A stretch of 64,000 nucleotides of DNA. It comes from Bacteroidota bacterium (GTDB taxonomy: Bacteria; Bacteroidota; Bacteroidia; Chitinophagales; Chitinophagaceae). The stretch spans positions 2,491,736 through 2,555,735 of the forward strand of contig VBAR01000001.1 of assembly GCA_005882315.1 (NCBI GenBank). The letters run 5' to 3'. Made by a program: the position numbers and the translations under genes. This document shows positions 60,625 to 64,000 of the stretch, piece by piece (position 1 is the first letter of the stretch; each line of letters opens with the position of its first letter). The notes beneath the pieces were generated by a model, which was given only the letters and a program-made list of their open reading frames with translations, was not told the origin of the DNA and searched no databases.

Positions 60625-61992
60625 ATGAACAACGAGCAGCCCATTATTGTCGGACTCGACATTGGAACCACCAAGATCGCTGTTATTGCCGGTCGTAAAA
60701 ATGAATTCGGTAAACTGGAGATCTTAGGCTTTGGCCGTGCCAACAGCAACGGTGTTAAACACGGACAGGTGTTGAACATCGATGAAACAATTAAAGCCAT
60801 CAACACTGCATTGCAAAACTGCATGGCAAGTAATCCTGACCTGGAGATAGGAGAAGTGTATGTTGGCATTGCAGGTCATCATATCAAAAGCCTGCAAACC
60901 CGTGGCGATATCGTTCGCCAGAATACAGAAAATGAAATTAATCAATCAGAGATCGACCAGTTGGTCGCTGACCAGTACAAAACTTATATTCCTGCGGGTG
61001 ACCAGATCATTGATGTGATACCGCAAGAGTTTACGATTGATAATTTTCAAAATATCGTAAAGCCGATCGGTTATGGAGGCGTAAAGCTTGGCGCTAACTT
61101 CCACATCATCACCGGCGATAAAAATGCTATTCGTAATATCAACCGCAGCGTTGAGAAATCGGGTTTGCATACAAAAGACCTGGTGTTGCAGCCGTTGGCT
61201 TCATCTTCTGCAGTAATGGGACAGGAAGACCTGGAAGCAGGTGTGGCAATCGTTGATATCGGTGGCGGTACAACTGACCTTGCTGTTTTCTACGAAGGAA
61301 TTTTAAAACATACTGCTGTTATTCCTTTTGCCGGTGAAAATATTACCAATGATATTAAAACCGGTTTGGGTGTATTAAAAACACAAGCTGAGCAAATGAA
61401 AATGCAATTTGGAAGTGCATTGGCAAATGAAGCAAAAGGAAATGCTTATATCACTATACCGGGATTGCGTGGTATGCCTGCAAAAGAGATCAGTGTTAAG
61501 AATCTTGCCAATATCATACAAGCAAGAATGAGTGAGATCATGGATTTTGTTACATACCATTTGAAGCAGGTTGGTTTAGACAATCGCATGCTGAATGGTG
61601 GTATCATCCTTACAGGCGGTGGTTCACAACTTAAACATTTAATTCAGCTGACTGAGTATACAACCGGTTTACCTGCACGTATCGGATATCCTAATGAGCA
61701 TTTAGCTGCAGGACATATTGAAGAATTGGCTAAACCAACTTATTCCACTTGTATCGGACTTATCCTGAAAGGGTATGATGATTATGAGCATAACCGCAAG
61801 GAGTTTGAAAAAGGTTTCAGAAAAGTTGGTGTGCCTGATGGTTTAAAAAGATCTGAAGCTGAAATTGATGCAACTATAGAAGGAGTAAGTGAGCAGCAGA
61901 TGAAGGAACGTAAAGGCCTTAGCAATTTCTGGGGCAAGTTTAAAGATGGGATCATTGATCTGTTCAAAGAAGAAGAAGATAAACATCTATAA
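60625..61992 (+). CDS. ftsA: Cell division protein FtsA
   Basis: 455 aa actin-like ATPase that tethers FtsZ to the membrane. PIIVGLDIGTTKIAVIAGRK (phosphate 1), the SHS2 (1C) domain with VYVGIAGHHIKS, IVDIGGGTTDLAVF (phosphate 2), and GGIILTGGGSQLKHL (adenosine) are clear. The C-terminus WGKFKDGIIDLFKEEEDKHL is the amphipathic membrane-targeting helix plus an acidic tail. Start ATG at 60625; ftsZ follows after a REP-like doublet. Confidence 0.97.
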   Translation: MNNEQPIIVGLDIGTTKIAVIAGRKNEFGKLEILGFGRANSNGVKHGQVLNIDETIKAINTALQNCMASNPDLEIGEVYVGIAGHHIKSLQTRGDIVRQNTENEINQSEIDQLVADQYKTYIPAGDQIIDVIPQEFTIDNFQNIVKPIGYGGVKLGANFHIITGDKNAIRNINRSVEKSGLHTKDLVLQPLASSSAVMGQEDLEAGVAIVDIGGGTTDLAVFYEGILKHTAVIPFAGENITNDIKTGLGVLKTQAEQMKMQFGSALANEAKGNAYITIPGLRGMPAKEISVKNLANIIQARMSEIMDFVTYHLKQVGLDNRMLNGGIILTGGGSQLKHLIQLTEYTTGLPARIGYPNEHLAAGHIEELAKPTYSTCIGLILKGYDDYEHNRKEFEKGFRKVGVPDGLKRSEAEIDATIEGVSEQQMKERKGLSNFWGKFKDGIIDLFKEEEDKHL

Positions 61993-61997
61993 CAACC

Positions 61998-62118
61998 GGC
62001 CCCCTAAATCCCCCAAGGGGGACTTTAGAACCCGATATTTTGAAAAGCTCTTTTTAAAACAACTAACCCAATTGTCAACAGCTTCGTAAGTCCCGCCCCA
62101 GCGGGATTTGGAGGGGCC
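61998..62118. repeat. REP-like doublet between ftsA and ftsZ
   Basis: Left half: CCCCCTAAATCCCCC, AA, GGGGGACTT (61998-62024). Right half: AAGTCCCGCCCCAGCGGGA then TTTGGAGGGGCC (62088-62118), the reverse complement pattern of the left. The two halves are 63 bases apart, and the whole is close in size to the 31.6 kb doublet. The right end lies 16 bases before the ftsZ ATG. Confidence 0.8.
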
Positions 62119-62134
62119 TTTAAAATCAATTACT

Positions 62135-64000
62135 ATGATACATTTTGATCTGCCCAAAGAAAAGTCATCCATTATAAAAGTGATTGGCGTAGGCGGTGGT
62201 GGCGGTAATGCCGTTAACCACATGCATAGCCAGGTAATAGAAGGTTGCAATTTTATTATCTGTAATACCGATGCACAGGCATTAGCCAACAGTGCTATTC
62301 CTAACCGTATCCAACTCGGACCACATCTTACACAAGGCCTTGGTGCCGGTGCCAATCCGGAGATCGGCAGACAGGCAACCGAAGAATCATTGGAAGAAAT
62401 AAAACGCATACTGGAAGTAAATACCAAGATGGCATTTATTACTGCTGGTATGGGCGGTGGTACAGGTACAGGCGGTGCACCGATCATTGCAAAAATTTGT
62501 AAAGACCTCGGCATACTCACAGTGGGTATTGTCACAACGCCTTTTGCTTATGAAGGAAAAAAGCGTCAGCTACAGGCAGAAGAAGGAATAAAAATATTAA
62601 AAGGATATGTAGATACATTACTTGTTATCAGTAATGATAAACTGCGTCACCAATATGGTAATTTAAAAATGCGTGATGCATTTGCAAAAGCAGATAATGT
62701 ATTGGCAACAGCTGCAAAATGTATCACCGATGTTATCAGCAGCACCGGCCAGATCAATGTTGACTTTGCCGATGTATGCACAGTAATGAAGAATGGTGGT
62801 GTAGCAATACTTGGTAACTCAGCAGTAGCAGGAGAGAACCGTGCACAACAAGCTATTGAAGAAGCATTGAACTCACCATTGCTGAACGATAATGAGATCA
62901 AAGGTGCTAAATGGATATTGATGAACATTAATAGTTCTGAAGGAGAACATGAATTCACTATGGATGAAGTAGAAGTGATACAGAACTATGTTTTAGCACA
63001 GGCGGGTGAGGATAGTGATGTGATACTCGGTTTGGGTTATGATAATACACTCGGCGATCAATTGGGTATCACGATCATTGCAACAGGCTTTCAGCATAAG
63101 GATCCATTTACAAAACCTGTTGAAAAGAAAAAGCCTTCAGAAGAAAAAATAATTATGGTGTTGGGTGAGGAAGAGAAACCGAAAGTTAGTAGTCAGGAGT
63201 CAGGAGTCAGGAGTCAGGAGCCAGGAGCCAAGAATCCAGTATCCAGTATCCAGCATCCGGAATCTATAACTCCTGAGCATTTAGCTCCTGTAATGATAGA
63301 AACTCCTGCATCCGAAGAACCTATTTCAGCAATGATGGTGATCGATGAAGATGAATTGGAAGAAGAAGAAATGGATATCGATAGCTACCAGGAAAAGAAA
63401 GAAGAGAGCAGCACCGTTATTCATTGGGAATTGGATATGAAAGCTGATAGTAATACTACGAACAATACGAGTAGTAATATTACGAAAGAAGACAAAAAAG
63501 AAGTCGTAAAAGAACAAAGTATAATAACGAATACCATAGTTTCGGCAGAGCAACCAAAAATCAATGAAGCTGCCATTCCCGAGAACAATCAGCCCGTAAA
63601 AAACATATTTGAAATAAGTGCGCCGGTGTCTGCAGCATCTGGTGGCTACCTGGCAAGGCCAGCTAATATCTATGCAGAAAGCAAACCAGGGGAAATCACC
63701 CCAATAACTTCTGCTGAAAAACCGCATTCGCATATACCCCCGCAGAAAGAGGAGGAAGTTCTTCCCGATCTGCAATTGGTAATGCGTGATGACATTCCAG
63801 CGGCGGATGCGCCGTTGGCCCATCATTCTCATACACCGATGCCTACCATCTCAGAGGACCAGGCTATGCCTGACGAAGAGGAGGAGCAACAACGTAGGGC
63901 AGCAGAACGACTGCAGAAGCTGCGGAATTTATCGTTCAATTTCAACGCAGCCGATCCGAATAATGAGTTTGAGACTGTGCCGGCCTACATCCGCCGCAAT
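62135..64000 (+). CDS. ftsZ: Cell division GTPase FtsZ, 3' end outside window
   Basis: The visible 622 residues begin MIHFDLPKEKSSIIKVIGVGGGGGNAV and include the tubulin signature GGGTGTG (107-113), the T7 loop in NVDFADVCTVMK and the end of the globular domain at ITIIATGF (about 325). A very long acidic, disordered linker of roughly 270 residues follows, then LSFNFNAADPNNEFETVPAYIRRN, the start of the C-terminal conserved peptide that binds FtsA. Only a few residues are likely to be missing. The linker carries heptamer DNA repeats at residues 353-376. Start ATG at 62135. Forms the cytokinetic ring. Confidence 0.97.
   Translation, partial: MIHFDLPKEKSSIIKVIGVGGGGGNAVNHMHSQVIEGCNFIICNTDAQALANSAIPNRIQLGPHLTQGLGAGANPEIGRQATEESLEEIKRILEVNTKMAFITAGMGGGTGTGGAPIIAKICKDLGILTVGIVTTPFAYEGKKRQLQAEEGIKILKGYVDTLLVISNDKLRHQYGNLKMRDAFAKADNVLATAAKCITDVISSTGQINVDFADVCTVMKNGGVAILGNSAVAGENRAQQAIEEALNSPLLNDNEIKGAKWILMNINSSEGEHEFTMDEVEVIQNYVLAQAGEDSDVILGLGYDNTLGDQLGITIIATGFQHKDPFTKPVEKKKPSEEKIIMVLGEEEKPKVSSQESGVRSQEPGAKNPVSSIQHPESITPEHLAPVMIETPASEEPISAMMVIDEDELEEEEMDIDSYQEKKEESSTVIHWELDMKADSNTTNNTSSNITKEDKKEVVKEQSIITNTIVSAEQPKINEAAIPENNQPVKNIFEISAPVSAASGGYLARPANIYAESKPGEITPITSAEKPHSHIPPQKEEEVLPDLQLVMRDDIPAADAPLAHHSHTPMPTISEDQAMPDEEEEQQRRAAERLQKLRNLSFNFNAADPNNEFETVPAYIRRN
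63191..63261. repeat. Heptamer tandem arrays within the ftsZ linker
   Basis: Four AGTCAGG units, then AGCCAGG and AGCCAAG (63191-63232), then after one base two ATCCAGT, ATCCAGC and ATCCGGA (63234-63261). Seven is not a multiple of three, so three units make one seven-residue peptide repeat (SQESGVR, then SQEPGAK). Confidence 0.85.

Noticed and set aside
47045-63261. Possibility that the repeated hairpins form a CRISPR array
   Set aside because: The repeats are scattered, differ in sequence, lack uniform spacers and there are no cas genes.

Overview
The window is about 64 kb of a Bacteroidota chromosome, most like a member of Chitinophagaceae. Supporting signs are SusC/SusD outer-membrane glycan uptake with STN and carboxypeptidase-like N-terminal domains, two secreted proteins with type IX secretion (T9SS) C-terminal sorting domains, a Bacteroidota-type FtsL, MurE with the DNPR motif for meso-diaminopimelate, TAnnTTTG-type -7 promoter boxes, sparse Shine-Dalgarno sequences and frequent TTG starts. 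Intergenic DNA is AT-rich, and the dense GC-rich patches are almost all short palindromic repeats.

Layout. 1-5.0 kb: the 5' part of an M1 aminopeptidase, a remnant of a second M1 gene, and an overlapping pair for surface polysaccharide synthesis (Gfo/Idh oxidoreductase and polyprenyl-phosphate sugar transferase). 5.2-16 kb: an accessory block of small stress-type genes (GSP39-like SDR, DUF2383, split-barrel flavin-type protein, FAD oxidoreductase, an Arg/Asp/Tyr-rich disordered protein, YciF-like DUF892, DUF4142) plus bacterial NHEJ (Ku and a stand-alone LigD polymerase domain), a DUF6766 membrane protein, CinA/PncC and a cupin. A complete TPP riboswitch with terminator lies in front of Ku with no thiamine gene. 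16.3 kb: tRNA-Asp(GTC). 16.7-28.4 kb: a polysaccharide utilisation locus (SGNH esterase, GH3, SusC, SusD, LamG lipoprotein, GH144, EEP-fold hydrolase), most simply read as a beta-1,2-glucan locus; its sigma/anti-sigma pair survives only as fragments. 28.5-46.3 kb: housekeeping and mixed genes (accA, dapA, an esterase, rnz, two paralogous T9SS cargo proteins, a STAS protein, clpC, cmk, TMEM220-like, ThuA-GSDH, YqgE, an orphan histidine kinase, queA, DUF3052). 46.5-64 kb: the division and cell wall (dcw) cluster in canonical order: mraZ, rsmH, ftsL, ftsI, murE, mraY, murD, ftsW, murG, murC, ftsQ, ftsA, ftsZ (3' end outside the window).

The least expected structure is repetitive DNA in and around essential genes. 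At least four REP-like doublets (roughly 110-125 bp, two inverted GC-rich hairpin halves) occupy gene junctions at 31.6, 56.6, 57.8 and 62.0 kb. One supplies both the last codons of ftsW and the first codons of murG. A related 28-bp palindrome sits in frame inside rsmH. A second family, with a seven-base period (consensus near AGTYAGG or GTGAATA), lies in the spacers after rsmH, murE and ftsQ and in frame inside queA and the ftsZ linker. I see no CRISPR array, integrase, transposase, prophage or rRNA operon.
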